Notes: generated by a model from the sequence alone, not told the origin. Shown: positions 47,070-57,349, counted from the stretch's first letter. The stretch: DNA of 64,000 nt from Bradyrhizobium roseum (GCF_030413175.1 NZ_CP129212.1:1302001-1366000), one strand, 5' to 3'. Made by a program: numbers and translations.

Positions 47070-47580
47070 GACAATCGCGAAGCGTTCCCCAAGGCGGAAG
47101 AAGTGGGGTGCCATTCTTCGTTGGGGCTGGGCGCGTCCGCTGGTCGCGGACCGGGCTCTCGTGAACCGAGCCACTCCGCGTCTCGACCTCCGGCTTCGAT
47201 CCCTCGCGCAGAGCTGCGGTGCTCCTCGCCGGGGGCACTCGGGACAGGGTCCCGCCGTCATGAATCATGCCGGCGTCGCTATCACTGCCCCTGTCCCGGG
47301 TGCCCTTTCAACCGGTCTCGTCGCTGCACTCGGTCCCGCGTGCCGCCTTCGGCGTCGCTATGCTCACGCTCTTGCGGGTGCCATTTCTGGAGGGCGATGC
47401 GCCCATTGGCGCACGCCTGATCGGGGCCTGCGGCCCCGGCGATATCGCGCACTACCTGAGGTAAGAGTGCCGGCTGCGGTGACGTCTTGTCTTCAACCTT
47501 CGTTGCTGATGAATTAGCTAGACTTCGCGCTTGGATCGTCCGACCTCCTTTGAGGTCAGATAGCGCCGCATGAGAGTAAT
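47070..47580. other. Intergenic region after ku
   Basis: 511 nt of GC-rich sequence with several short open frames but no codon pattern or ribosome site that supports a gene. It contains short self-complementary stretches (for example GGGACAGGGTCCC at 47241-47253). Confidence 0.45.
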
Positions 47581-48078
47581 ATGGTTGCGCGATCTCCAAG
47601 ATCGATGTTGAGCGCGGGCATTCTCGCCTACCGCAAGGGCGCTGGACGTCTCGAAGTGCTGCTCGTACACCCGGGCGGGCCCTATTGGCGCAACAAGGAC
47701 AATGGCGCTTGGTCAATCCCGAAGGGGGAAGTCGATGGCACGGATGATCCGCAGCAGACCGCCCGACGGGAATTTTCGGAGGAGCTCGGTCCGGCCGCTT
47801 CGATCGGACCATTAACGGCAGTGGGAGAAGTCCGACAACGAGGCGGGAAGCGCGTCATCGCATTCGTCGGTGAAGGCGAATTCGACCCGACGGCGCTGGC
47901 CAGCAACACGTTTGAGATCGAGTGGCCGCCCCGAAGCGGTCGGCGGCAAATCTTTCCCGAAGTCGATCGCGCGGAATGGTTTGATATCGAGTTCGCTCGA
48001 ACCAAGCTGATTGCTGCGCAGGTGGAGCTTCTCGATCGCCTTCTGGCAATCGCGGCCGACAATAGCGTCGAAGGATGA
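47581..48078 (+). CDS. Nudix hydrolase
   Basis: 165 residues. The Nudix box runs GEVDGTDDPQQTARREFSEE, then LG, with all catalytic Glu present. SAGILAYRKGAGRLEVLLVHPGGP and YWRNKDNGAWSIPKG are typical of the NTP/ApnA-type subgroup in rhizobia. Substrate unproven. Ends 1 nt before the next gene, so the two form an operon. Confidence 0.88.
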   Translation: MVARSPRSMLSAGILAYRKGAGRLEVLLVHPGGPYWRNKDNGAWSIPKGEVDGTDDPQQTARREFSEELGPAASIGPLTAVGEVRQRGGKRVIAFVGEGEFDPTALASNTFEIEWPPRSGRRQIFPEVDRAEWFDIEFARTKLIAAQVELLDRLLAIAADNSVEG

Positions 48079-48079
48079 T

Positions 48080-48544
48080 ATGTTCACGATCGGGATCATC
48101 TCAGACACGCACGGGCTGCTAAGGGCGGAGGCAGAAGATCGCCTGGCGGGGGTCGATCACATCATTCACGCCGGCGACATTGGCCGTCCTGAGATCATCG
48201 CTTCGCTTCGCAAGATTGCCCCCGTCACTGCAATCCGGGGGAACGTCGATGACGGCGAATGGGCCTGCGAGTACGCCGATACCGAAGTCGTGCGTCTCGC
48301 CGGTAAAACGATTTCTGTCCTGCACGACCTGAAGACGCTGCGCACCGACTCCCTGTCCGGCGTCGACGTGGTCGTTTCCGGGCATTCCCACATGCCGAAG
48401 ATCGAAACGGTCGACGGCGTCCTCTACCTCAACCCGGGCAGCGCGGGCCCACGGCGCTTCAAGCTGCCGATCACCCTTGCGACGCTTGCAATCACATCTG
48501 AAGGTGGCATGGATTGGAAGCTTCTTGATCTGGCCGTTAGCTGA
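48080..48544 (+). CDS. YfcE/MJ0936-type metallophosphoesterase
   Basis: 154 residues. Metal-binding motifs in order: IISDTHGLL, IIHAGDIG, IRGNVDDGEWA, VVSGHSHMP. NPGSAGPRRF closes the family signature. It should hydrolyse phosphodiesters with a two-metal centre. The ATG lies 1 nt after the Nudix stop with AAGGA inside that gene, so translation is coupled. Confidence 0.9.
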   Translation: MFTIGIISDTHGLLRAEAEDRLAGVDHIIHAGDIGRPEIIASLRKIAPVTAIRGNVDDGEWACEYADTEVVRLAGKTISVLHDLKTLRTDSLSGVDVVVSGHSHMPKIETVDGVLYLNPGSAGPRRFKLPITLATLAITSEGGMDWKLLDLAVS

Positions 48545-48574
48545 AGCGCGAAGACCGGGAAAATTGTTAGACAG

Positions 48575-49189
48575 ATGGCCAGAAAGCTGAAGACCTATGA
48601 GACTTCGCTCGGATTCTTCGATCTGGCAATTGCCGCGCCATCGATGAAGGCGGCGCTGGACGCCTGGGGCGCGGATAGCAATTTGTTTCACCAGGGCGTC
48701 GCCCGGCAAAGCGAGGACCCGGACGTCGTCGCCGCAACGATGGAAATGCCGGGCGTCGTCCTTAAGCGTCCGGTTGGCTCGAATGGTCCCTTCAAGCAAA
48801 ATGCGGACCTGCCGACCGCCATCGAAGATGGACGATCGAAGAAGTCCACTCGCAAATCGACGACAAGCAAGGCGCCTAAGCGGTTCAAGCCCGCGGGCGA
48901 CAAGGCGGCGGAGCGTGCGGCCGCGGTCGCTTATGTGAGAGAGCAAAAGCAGCGCGATCGCGAACGTGCGCGGGAAGAAGCCATCCGCGAGAAGGAGCGC
49001 AAGCGCCGGCAGGCAGTCGTCGAAAAGGCGGAAAACGCGCTCAATGTCGCCCGTGAAAGACACACCAGGGCTACGACTGATCTTAGAAACGAGATCGAGG
49101 CCCTCGAGCAAATGGTTCGGACGGAAAATCAACGCTGGGAGAAGGAGAGACGTAAGCTGGAAGCTGCGCTGAAACGTGCCAGGATCTGA
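48575..49189 (+). CDS. Coiled-coil protein, TolA-like in composition
   Basis: 204 residues. The N-terminal ~60 residues (TYETSLGFFDLAIAAPSMKA) are a conserved globular piece; a basic linker (KKSTRKSTTSKAPKRF) leads to a long charged coiled coil rich in Glu, Arg and Lys (EEAIREKERKRRQAVVEKA). Often annotated TolA-like only because of the coil; no membrane anchor is present. 30 nt after the phosphoesterase gene. Confidence 0.7.
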   Translation: MARKLKTYETSLGFFDLAIAAPSMKAALDAWGADSNLFHQGVARQSEDPDVVAATMEMPGVVLKRPVGSNGPFKQNADLPTAIEDGRSKKSTRKSTTSKAPKRFKPAGDKAAERAAAVAYVREQKQRDRERAREEAIREKERKRRQAVVEKAENALNVARERHTRATTDLRNEIEALEQMVRTENQRWEKERRKLEAALKRARI

Positions 49190-49222
49190 TGCGATACCTA
49201 ATAAAACGTTGGCCTGAGGGCT

Positions 49223-50338
49223 TCATATAGGTAGATCCAACTGAGGAGCGCTGCTTTCCTCGTTCTGAAGAGAAGACAAAGATATCCCAAGTAGTCGCAC
49301 CGACTTTGGCAGCGGCATCTCTGCCTGCAGTAGGCTAATCGCAATACGCGCCAGCTCGTCCCGACTAGAAATCGGGTCCGAAACGGATCGTGCACGCGTG
49401 ATAATCTCAAAGTCAGAGAACTTGACCTTCAGCGTTACCGTTCGCCCACGGTTGCCAGTGGTCTCGCAATGCCGCCAGACTTTGTCGGCTAAGGGCCGCA
49501 ATTCGCCGACCATGGCGTCGAAGTCGACCAGGTCGCTGGAGAAGGTGTTCTCGGCGCCTACAGACTTGCGGATTCGATCGGCACGCACGGGGCGATCGTC
49601 GACGCCGCGCGAGATGTAGTAATAGTAGGCGCCGGACTTGCCGAAATTTTCTTGCAGAAAGGCAAGTGTTTGATTGCGAATGTCGAGGCCGGTGAAAATC
49701 CCCAACGCGTTGAACTTCGCGCTTGTCGCAGGGCCGATGCCGTGAAATTTGCCGACGGGCAGCGTCTCCACGAATGCAGCGCCCATTTCCGGCGAGATGA
49801 CGTACTGGCCGTTCGGCTTTCTGTGGTCGGAGGCGAGTTTGGCTAGGAATTTATTGTAGCTGATACCAGCCGACGCGTTAAGGTCGGTCTCGGCCTTGAT
49901 CTTCTCGCGTATCCGCAGTGCGATGTCGCGCGCCAGAGGGATCGCCTGAATGTTTTCCGTGACGTCGAGATAAGCCTCGTCCAACGATAACGGCTCGATG
50001 ATGGCGGTGTGCTCGGCGAAGATGTCGCGGACCTGCCGGCTGATCGCCTTGTAGACCTCGAATCGCGGTTTCACGAATATCAAGCCTGGACATAGCCGCT
50101 TCGCAGTCACCGACGGCATAGCCGATCGGACGCCGAACTTTCGAGCCTCGTAGCTTGCAGCGGCCACGACGCCGCGCTCCGCCGAACCGCCGACAGCCAC
50201 CGGCTTGCCGCGAAGGGCTGGGTTGTCCCGCTGTTCGACCGAGGCATAGAATGCATCCATGTCGACGTGGATGATCTTGCGAGGGCTCGCAGCGGCGGCC
50301 GGGTGTTGCTGCTCCAATTCGTTCATGAGCGATGCCAT
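49223..50338 (-). CDS. dinB: DNA polymerase IV (Y-family)
   Basis: 371 residues. IIHVDMDAFYASVEQRD and PLSLDEAYLDVT hold the catalytic Asp and Glu residues; GVVAAASYEARKFGVRSAMP is the family steric-gate region, and GKFHGIGPATSAKF the thumb HhH. The C-terminus ends APQLDLPI, a beta-clamp binding motif. Translesion synthesis and mutagenic repair. Accessory dinB copies beside repair genes are common in rhizobia; whether this is the only one cannot be told. Confidence 0.93.
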   Translation of the reverse strand: MASLMNELEQQHPAAAASPRKIIHVDMDAFYASVEQRDNPALRGKPVAVGGSAERGVVAAASYEARKFGVRSAMPSVTAKRLCPGLIFVKPRFEVYKAISRQVRDIFAEHTAIIEPLSLDEAYLDVTENIQAIPLARDIALRIREKIKAETDLNASAGISYNKFLAKLASDHRKPNGQYVISPEMGAAFVETLPVGKFHGIGPATSAKFNALGIFTGLDIRNQTLAFLQENFGKSGAYYYYISRGVDDRPVRADRIRKSVGAENTFSSDLVDFDAMVGELRPLADKVWRHCETTGNRGRTVTLKVKFSDFEIITRARSVSDPISSRDELARIAISLLQAEMPLPKSVRLLGISLSSLQNEESSAPQLDLPI

Positions 50339-50404
50339 CGAGACCTAAGTCTTGTATCGCGGCGGCTGCGGTCCTTCGAAAAAATGCAACCTCGATCCAA
50401 TCCG

Positions 50405-52558
50405 CTAGGCCGCTTCCGCGCTTTGCGCGACTTCCTCGTCGCGCTTGCGGTTGATCAGGTTCAGAAGATGAACGGAAGCCCGCGCGTCGCATAGTGCCCG
50501 ATGGTGATTCTCGAGCTCTATCTGGTAGATTTCGCACAGTTTTCCGAGGCTGTACGACTTATGACCTGGATAGCGTCGGCGCATCCCGGCGCACGTGCAA
50601 AGCTTCGGAAAACGAAAACGTCGTTCCAGGCGTTCGAATTCGTAGGCGATGAAGCCGTAGTCAAAGTTGACATTGTGAGCGACGAAGATGCCGTCCGCCA
50701 TGAATTCCATGAAGCTGTCGGCAACTTCTACGAACAAGGGCGAACCGTTCACCATCTCGTTCGTGATTCCGGTCAGCTGAACAATCTTCGCCGGAATGGA
50801 ACGCTGGGGGTTAACGAGGCTGTGCCACTCGTCGATAACGCGATGGTTACGCACTTTCACCGCGCCAATTTCGGTGATGCGGTCGCCATTCGCCCAGGCG
50901 CCGGTGGTCTCGATGTCGACCACGACGTAGTCCTGCTCGGGGTCAAATCGATAGTCGACCCGACCGATCTCGGCGATGATGCCGGCGGCGCCGAGTTGAT
51001 GAAGCCGGGTGAGCTGATTGCGCCGGATCACATCGCCTTCCGCCTTGATTTCCATGAACGAGGCGTTGCTTTCGCGCACAAGCATCAGGTCGGGGAAGCC
51101 GTCTTTCATGCCACTGAAATCGCAACACATGGCATGGACGATCCTGGCGACGCCGCCTGGATCTGCCCCCTCGAGCAACGCGCGTAGTGCTTCGACCTGC
51201 ACATGGTCCCAGGCGAAGATACCGTTGGGGCGCCCCCATCTTGTCGCCACCGTGCGGAGGATCAACGGAAAGGCAGTATTGGATCTGATGGCGTCCAACT
51301 TCTCCTCGATCGTCGAGGCGAACAATCGGGAGAAGCTGCGGTCCTTCAAGCAATGCGGCACCCAGTCGAAGCCGCTCGCCAAATGAGCCGTTTCGAAAAG
51401 TTCATCCCAGAAAAGCAAGCCGAATAGGGTGTGCCAAAGTACGTTCTCCGCGAAGAAAACCTGGACACCTTCGCGTCGCAGCACGCCGGCGACGCCCGCT
51501 TCGGGATTGCCGCGGTGAGTATCGTCGACCGTGATCACGCGACCCGAGCGGAGCAATTCCGTGTAGAGCCCGGTGCGCCGCCCTCCAAACTTGCGGGCGT
51601 AGAAATCCGTGGCAAAAAGATGCTCCCCGTCGCTGACCGGGTCATCGATCATCCGTTGTAGGACTTCTTCGGCTTCGTCGCGGTCGCCTTCGATGTAGAG
51701 CAAGCGCACCAGACGCTCATTGCAGTCCGGTGAAGAGCCGGCCCGATAAAGTTGCCGTGCGAGAGGCGGATCGTTCTTCTCGAAAAATTGTCCGGTGCGA
51801 TATGCCGCTTGGCTGCGAAGATCGGCGGCATAATCGGTCCCGCAAACCGGGCCCGCGAAAATATCAATTGCAGCCTGTCGATAGGCGATCTCTGATTTCA
51901 CCTCGAGACGGTCAATGATCTGGCTGTAATGGAAGGAGGCTAGTGCCTCCTGGCCGTCGGCGAACCGCGCACTAAAGGAGGTCTCGCGGTTGGTGCGGAG
52001 GATACCAAGGTCGCGTAGCGCGAAATTCTTCAGGCTGACCTCGGTCTTGCCGAAATAGAGGTAGAGCAGGAATTCGATAGGTCGCGTGTTGTCGAGTGCG
52101 ATGAATTTGTGGGCGCCGCAATGTTGCGCGGCAACTGAGAAGGGGATCTTGTCGAGATAATAGTCGATAAGTTTCCCCTTCGACCACGACTTCCGGACGT
52201 CCTTTCTTCCGGCGGCCTGCGTCCCTCTAATGAGAATATCTTTTGGAAGGCAGGCGACGAATGCTCCGTAGTCAGGTTCGCAAAGTGCTCGGGCATGACC
52301 AACTGCCATTAGTTCGGCTGCTGCGCGTTCGATGTCGGTGATCTCGGGGTAATTGAATAGCGATCGGTTGAAAATCGCACCACGCCGATTGACCATCCGG
52401 ATCAACAGACAGCGGGCGTCTCTCGAGAGGCCCTCGAAGCGAGCGATGAAGGCGCAGTGTTCTTCCGTAAGGATCGACCCGTACGTCCTCTGTACGAAGC
52501 CGAGCATCTCCGTGAAGTGATCGAGGTAGTAAAAGGCGGGCAATATCGGCAGCTTCAC
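50405..52558 (-). CDS. FAN1-like VRR-NUC nuclease fused to a DnaQ-type 3'-5' exonuclease
   Basis: About 717 residues. The N-terminus (LPILPAFYYLDHFTEMLGFV ... EEHCAFIARFEGLS) matches the opening of bacterial FAN1-type proteins. The VRR-NUC centre is MKDGFPDLMLVRE with SFMEIKAEGD (PD, ExK), around residue 510. A DEDDh exonuclease follows: VVVDIETTGAWANGDRITEIG, FVAHNVNFDYGF, and HHRALCDARAS. The likely role is repair of crosslinks or flaps. I use the GTG at 52558 (VKLPILPAFYYL); an in-frame ATG at 52705 would add 49 atypical Cys/Gly-rich residues. Confidence 0.8.
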   Translation of the reverse strand: MKLPILPAFYYLDHFTEMLGFVQRTYGSILTEEHCAFIARFEGLSRDARCLLIRMVNRRGAIFNRSLFNYPEITDIERAAAELMAVGHARALCEPDYGAFVACLPKDILIRGTQAAGRKDVRKSWSKGKLIDYYLDKIPFSVAAQHCGAHKFIALDNTRPIEFLLYLYFGKTEVSLKNFALRDLGILRTNRETSFSARFADGQEALASFHYSQIIDRLEVKSEIAYRQAAIDIFAGPVCGTDYAADLRSQAAYRTGQFFEKNDPPLARQLYRAGSSPDCNERLVRLLYIEGDRDEAEEVLQRMIDDPVSDGEHLFATDFYARKFGGRRTGLYTELLRSGRVITVDDTHRGNPEAGVAGVLRREGVQVFFAENVLWHTLFGLLFWDELFETAHLASGFDWVPHCLKDRSFSRLFASTIEEKLDAIRSNTAFPLILRTVATRWGRPNGIFAWDHVQVEALRALLEGADPGGVARIVHAMCCDFSGMKDGFPDLMLVRESNASFMEIKAEGDVIRRNQLTRLHQLGAAGIIAEIGRVDYRFDPEQDYVVVDIETTGAWANGDRITEIGAVKVRNHRVIDEWHSLVNPQRSIPAKIVQLTGITNEMVNGSPLFVEVADSFMEFMADGIFVAHNVNFDYGFIAYEFERLERRFRFPKLCTCAGMRRRYPGHKSYSLGKLCEIYQIELENHHRALCDARASVHLLNLINRKRDEEVAQSAEAA

Positions 52559-52807
52559 GGCGCGCCCTTTCTTGGCCGGAATCAGAGGATGTTCTACTTT
52601 TGTTCGGAAGTGACATTGAAAGTCAATAGTCGGGCCGATAGGCCCGCTTCCGCACGGACCGCACTGAAGTCCGCGTTCAGCTGCATGCTCCCGTAAGAGG
52701 GGCATCCGCTGCCTACCTTAGTTGTTCGGATGCGTGACTAGTATAATGGACGGCCAGCCGGCGCTCCGGCATATGTCGGTCAGCAGGTTGAGTCCTCGCT
52801 TTAATTC

Positions 52808-54315
52808 GTCGTCCGTGAACAAGCCTCTAACCGATTGAGGGGGATTCTGTTTTTCGGATGCGCCGGCATTTGAGATTGCAGGGATTGGGGGCTTGAGAAC
52901 CCAAAACCCTGCAATTTCGTTTTTGGATTCCCTTTCGCGGCGGGCCATGATTCTGTGGTGCATCGGAGGGGACGATGCGGCCGAAGAAGCACACGACGAC
53001 GGGATCGAACGATCTGTTCCGGGCGCGGTTGGACCAGATCATCAACCTGAAGCACGAACTGGTTCTGCTTGCCGGCAAGATCGATTGGGACTGGATCGAC
53101 GGCGAGATCGCACCGCTCTACAGCGAGAACGGACGGCCGGGGATCGAGACCCGCTTCATGATCGGGCTGTTGCTGCTCAAGCACATCTATGGGCTGTCCG
53201 ATGAGGGAGTGTGTGAGCGCTGGGTCCACGACCCGTATTTCCAGTTCTTCACCGGAGAAGAGTTTTTCCAGCACGCCTTCCCGCACGAGCGGTCGGACCT
53301 GAGCCATTGGCGCAAGCGGCTCGGCGACAGACTGGAGTTGCTGTTGGCTGAGAGCCTGCGGGTGGCGCACGAGGCCGGCGCGTTACGCGGCCAGGACCTC
53401 AAGCGGGTCACGGTCGACACCACGGTGCAGCCGAAGGCCATCACCTTCCCGACCGACGCCAAGCTGCTTCATGCGGCCATCAAGGGTCTCAGCCGCCTGG
53501 CAAGAAGGCACGGCGTCAGGCTGTGGCAATCCTATTCTCGCGTAGCCAAGGCCGCGGCGATGATGGCGGGCCGCTACGCCCATGCCAAACAGTTCAGGCG
53601 GCATCAGCGGCAATTGCGCATCCTGCGCAGCCGGCTCGGCCGCATCATCCGGGACATCCGCCGCAAGATCGAGGGCCAGCCAGCCCTGGAGGAGGCGTTC
53701 GCCCTCCCACTGAGCCGAGCCACCCAGATCCGCTCGCAGCAGCAGCGCCAGCGCGGCTGGAAGCTGTATTCCTTCCATGCTCCGGAGGTCGAGTGCATCG
53801 GCAAGGGCAAGGCCAGCGCACCTTACGAGTTCGGAGTGAAGGCTTCCATCGTCACCAACAACCGCCGGGCTCCCGGTGGACTGTTCGTGCTCCACGCCAG
53901 GGCGCTGCCCGATAACCCCTATGACGGTCACACCCTGCGGGACGTCCTCGCTCACCGGCTGTCCGATCGAGCGGGCCTATGTCGACAAGGGATACCGCGG
54001 CCACGACGCCCAAAATCCACGTCGCGTCTTCATCTCAGGCCAGAAGCGCGGCGTCTTCGGTGTCATCAAGCGCGAGCTGCGCCGCCGCTCCGCCATCGAG
54101 CCCATCATCGGACACCTCAAGGCGGAAGGCCACCTCGGACGCTGCTACCTCAAGGGCCGCGACGGCGATGCCGCCAACGTCGTCCTCTCAGCAGTGGGCC
54201 ACAACTTCCGCCGCATTCTCGCCTGGCTCAGAGAACTCTTGTGCATGTTCCTGGCCCAGCTATCGCGAACGCTCGCCTGTCCAGCCCCGCTCAATTCAGC
54301 TTCTTAACGGACGAC
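52808..54315 (+). mobile_element. IS5-family insertion sequence
   Basis: About 1.5 kb. Terminal inverted repeats: left GTCGTCCGTGAACAAGC, right (reverse complement) GTCGTCCGTTAAGAAGC, 15 of 17 identical. TAATTC is present directly outside both ends (52802-52807 and 54316-54321), a probable target duplication, although 6 bp is longer than usual for IS5 (2-4 bp is common), so part may be chance. Confidence 0.85.
52975..54307 (+). pseudogene. IS5-family transposase, frameshifted
   Basis: The first part (ATG 52975, GGAGGGGA upstream) encodes IDWDWIDGEIAPLYSENGRP, LSDEGVCERWVHDPYFQFFT and RVTVDTTVQPKAI, with the first catalytic Asp. The frame breaks near 53950-53955: the downstream part, LTGCPIERAYVDKGYRGHDA, HLKAEGHLGRCYLKG, continues in another frame to the stop at 54307. 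A small deletion is likelier than programmed frameshifting because no slippery run is present at the break. Confidence 0.85.
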
Positions 54316-54320
54316 TAATT

Positions 54321-54590
54321 CTTCCCGCGTAGGGCCGCCAATTCTACCCGCACGCCGCGACTGTGGGCGTGAGGGGCCAGTGAAAAATGATCTCCCGACA
54401 CCACGGAACGACCCGCCCGCTCGGCCTCGACAACGAAATCGCGCGCCATCTTTGCTCGCCCGCGCTCGCATCTCGTCGGTTGACGCGAGCGACGACGACG
54501 TGACCGTTACTGCGCGCGACCTAGCGCGTTGGTAATTCGAGCCAAAGCCAAGCCACAAAAATTTGGAGACGGAAGACGGGGCAGGATAGG
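54321..54590. other. Short host segment between two insertion sequences
   Basis: 270 nt, no gene recognised. Confidence 0.45.
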
Positions 54591-54617
54591 GTAAGCGTCC
54601 GGAGCTTGCACCTGACC

Positions 54618-54826
54618 TCATCCCTTGACAGGATTTTCGATTTTCCAGGCCCACGGCAGTAACTCGTCGAGGCGGGTCACGGGATATCCGTCGACCATCC
54701 GCGTGAGCACGTCGCGCAGATAATGGTACGGTTCAACGTCGTTCAGCTTGCAGGTTTCGATCAGCGAACAAAGGATAGCCCAGCGTGTCCCGCCGCCGTC
54801 GCTTCCGGCAAAAAGGTGGTTCTTGC
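54618..54826 (-). pseudogene. tnpC: 3' part of outer IS66 tnpC
   Basis: Encodes the TnpC C-terminus: RKNHLFAGSDGGGTRWAIL, SLIETCKLNDVEPYHYLRDV, DELLPWAWKI. It continues the 5' part at 57428-58762 once the inner IS66 and one copy of the 8-bp duplication GTTCTTGC are removed. Confidence 0.9.
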
Positions 54827-54903
54827 GTACGCATACGATGAAGACCGCCTGATTGACGCATGCGCGCGGGCACGGCGAGTTCTATGATGGCGATGCGTGA
54901 AGG

Positions 54904-56556
54904 TCAGGCGGCTCGCTGATCGGTGGGGTTGTCGGCTTGGCGCAGGAGCTTCCATTCCCATGGCAGCAGCTCGTGCAGACGGGATACGGGAAGATCGGCG
55001 ATGCGGGCGAGGACGTCGGCGAGCCAGGCTTTGGGATCGACGTCGTTCAGGCGACAGGTCGTGATCATCGTCAGCATGATGGCGGCGCGGTCAGCGCCAC
55101 GCAGACTGCCGGCGAAGGTCCAGTTGCGCCTTCCCAAGGCGATGCCGCGCAACGCTCTTTCGGCGGCGTTGTTGCTGAGGCAGATCCTGCCATCGTCGAG
55201 GAAGCGGGCGAAGTCGTCCCAGCGCCTGAGCATGTAGTTCATGGGCTTCAGGACCTCGGCGGAGCGCGATAGGGTTTCTCGCTCGCGGAGCAGCCAGGCG
55301 TGCATGTCGTCGAGCAGCGGCTTGCTCTGCTCTTGGCGAACGGCACGCCGTTCGTCGGCACTGCGGCCATTGATGGCGCGCTCGATCTCGAACAGGGCGT
55401 CCAGACGCCTGACCGCCTCCAGCGCGATCGGGGAGACCGGTTTGCCTTTTTGTCCGTCCCGGGCGGTTTTCTCGATATCGGCCAGTTCGAAGAAGCCCCG
55501 CCGCGCATGGGCGAAGCAAAATGCCGGCGTGATTGGCATCGCTTTCTTCTGCGGGTCGAACAGCGGCTCGAAGCCATTGTAGCAGTCGGCTTGCAGGATG
55601 CCGGTGAAGGCGGCCAGATGCTTCTGCGGATGCTCACCTCGTCGGTCGCTCGAGGCGTAATAGACCGCCGCTGGCGGCGCAGGCCCACCGTAGGGCCGGT
55701 CATCCCGCACATAGGTCCAGATTCGTCCGGTCGTGCACTTGCTCTTGGCCAGGATACGGATGGTGGTGTCGTCGCCATGCAGGCGCTCCGCCGCGAGCAC
55801 ATGCCGCTCGATCAGTTGGAACAGCGGCATGACGGCGAAGGTTCCGTGGCCAACCTGGTCGGCCAGCGTCGATAGCGGCAAGTCGATCCTCTCGGCCTTG
55901 AAGCGCACGCTCTGGCGATTGAGCGGGATATGCATGCCGAACTTGTCGAACAGGATCGTCGCCAGCAATTGCGGACCAATGAAGCCGCGCGGCGTGGCAT
56001 GGAACGGTGCGGGCGACTGGCTGATCTTTTCGCAATCGCGGCAGGTGAACTTTTCTCGAACCGTCTCGATCAGCTTGAACCGACGCGGAATCTCCTCCAA
56101 CGTCTCGGTCACATCCTCGCCCAGCTTCGCCAAGCGCGCCCCACCGCAGCAGGCGCAGGTCGTTGGCGCCTTAATGACGACCCGCTCGCGTTCGATGTCG
56201 TCCGGCCACGGCTTGCGCACCGGCCGCTTGCGCGTGAAGGCCCGAACGTTCTGTACCTTTGCAGCCGCGGCACGCGCGGCGAGTTCATCCTCACTCGCCG
56301 TGGTGATCAGCTCTTCGAGCTCCAATTCCAACTGCTCGATCAGCCGCGCCGTGCGCTCGGAGCGCGGCCCGTACAGTTCGCGTTTGAGCTTCTCGATCCG
56401 CAGCTCGAGATGCGCGATCAGCGCCTCGTTGTCCGACAGCTCCGCCTGCGCACTGGCAGCCACCGCCTCGGCTCGCAGCCGCGCCTCACGCTCGGCCTGC
56501 AGCGCCGCCAGGGCACTCGCAAGGTCCGATGGAAGATCGTCCGGCTTCGATATCAT
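54904..56556 (-). CDS. tnpC: IS66 transposase TnpC (inner element)
   Basis: 550 residues. An N-terminal coiled/leucine-rich region (ALAALQAEREARLRAEAVAA) is followed by a zinc finger (CACCGGARLAKLGEDVTE, then FTCRDCEKI) and the DDE core: ERLHGDDTTIRI, LQADCYNGFEPL, and CLSNNAAERALRGIALGRRN with the catalytic Glu. Full length for the family. Confidence 0.95.
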   Translation of the reverse strand: MISKPDDLPSDLASALAALQAEREARLRAEAVAASAQAELSDNEALIAHLELRIEKLKRELYGPRSERTARLIEQLELELEELITTASEDELAARAAAAKVQNVRAFTRKRPVRKPWPDDIERERVVIKAPTTCACCGGARLAKLGEDVTETLEEIPRRFKLIETVREKFTCRDCEKISQSPAPFHATPRGFIGPQLLATILFDKFGMHIPLNRQSVRFKAERIDLPLSTLADQVGHGTFAVMPLFQLIERHVLAAERLHGDDTTIRILAKSKCTTGRIWTYVRDDRPYGGPAPPAAVYYASSDRRGEHPQKHLAAFTGILQADCYNGFEPLFDPQKKAMPITPAFCFAHARRGFFELADIEKTARDGQKGKPVSPIALEAVRRLDALFEIERAINGRSADERRAVRQEQSKPLLDDMHAWLLRERETLSRSAEVLKPMNYMLRRWDDFARFLDDGRICLSNNAAERALRGIALGRRNWTFAGSLRGADRAAIMLTMITTCRLNDVDPKAWLADVLARIADLPVSRLHELLPWEWKLLRQADNPTDQRAA

Positions 56557-56603
56557 GAAGCCATTGAATCAGATCAAGCAGCAGATTCAAACCGTAAAAG
56601 CGG

Positions 56604-56951
56604 CTATCCGGCCCGCGTCGGCCGATGGGTTTCTTGAGGGTTACGCCAATCGATCCCGGACAGCAGATAGCTCAACTGCGCCGGCGAGATCGTTACCGAT
56701 TCACCGGCAACCGATGGCCAGATGAACTTTCCTCTCTCCAGTCTTTTTGTGAACAAGCAGGCTCCCTGGCCATCGTGCCAGATCACCTTCACAAGATCGC
56801 TTCGGCGACCGCGGAACACGAACAGATGACCGCTGAGCGGGTCCTTGCGAAGAACCTCCTGCACCTGGAGTGCCAGCGATGGAAAGCCTCGGCGCATGTC
56901 CGTGTAGCCTGTCGCCAGCCACACTCGCGCGCCCGTCGGAACCGGGATCAT
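56604..56951 (-). CDS. tnpB: IS66 accessory protein TnpB (inner element)
   Basis: 115 residues; [36 protein letters not shown], and [11 protein letters not shown] are the Orf2 signature. Overlaps tnpA by 4 nt (ATGA). Required for IS66 transposition; biochemical role unclear. Confidence 0.95.
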   Translation of the reverse strand: MIPVPTGARVWLATGYTDMRRGFPSLALQVQEVLRKDPLSGHLFVFRGRRSDLVKVIWHDGQGACLFTKRLERGKFIWPSVAGESVTISPAQLSYLLSGIDWRNPQETHRPTRAG

Positions 56952-57349
56952 CGGCGTACCAAAGCATCGAGAACGCGACGTAGCGCGTCTCCATCGACGT
57001 CGCCATCGACCCGGATGCAGTGCCCGCTACCAAGATCAATCTCGATGATGCCCTGGCTCTTCCGTGGACGAGCCGCCGTCGTCGTCAATGGCGCTTTGGC
57101 CACCTCCCGCGGCGGTGCAGACGGCCCAATCTCGACCGGCACGAACGGCGCTGTACTCGCTTCACCATGCTTGCAAAGCGCTTTGCGCCACCTGAACAGC
57201 TGGCTCACATGTAGGCCTGCCACGCGGGCCACCTCGGAAACACTGGCTCCGGGCTCGAGCGATGCTGCAACCAGCCGTTCCTTCTCATCCAGCGACCACC
57301 GGCGCCGCCGCGCGACCGATGTGATCACCTCCGCCCGCGAAATCGTCAT
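56948..57349 (-). CDS. tnpA: IS66 accessory protein TnpA (inner element)
   Basis: 133 residues starting [21 protein letters not shown] helix-turn-helix ([20 protein letters not shown]) binds the element's ends. The reading frame is open upstream without a stop through the element's left end into the truncated outer tnpC, so a 604-residue fusion could be translated; the normal start is the ATG at 57349. Confidence 0.9.
   Translation of the reverse strand: MTISRAEVITSVARRRRWSLDEKERLVAASLEPGASVSEVARVAGLHVSQLFRWRKALCKHGEASTAPFVPVEIGPSAPPREVAKAPLTTTAARPRKSQGIIEIDLGSGHCIRVDGDVDGDALRRVLDALVRR

Noticed and set aside
53940..53980. Programmed frameshift in the IS5-family transposase
   Set aside because: No slippery run of A or T lies at the break and residues appear to be missing, so a deletion is more likely.
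54618..54826. TnpC C-terminal piece as an independent truncated IS66
   Set aside because: Matching 8-bp duplications and the continuation at 57428 show that it is the 3' part of the interrupted outer element.
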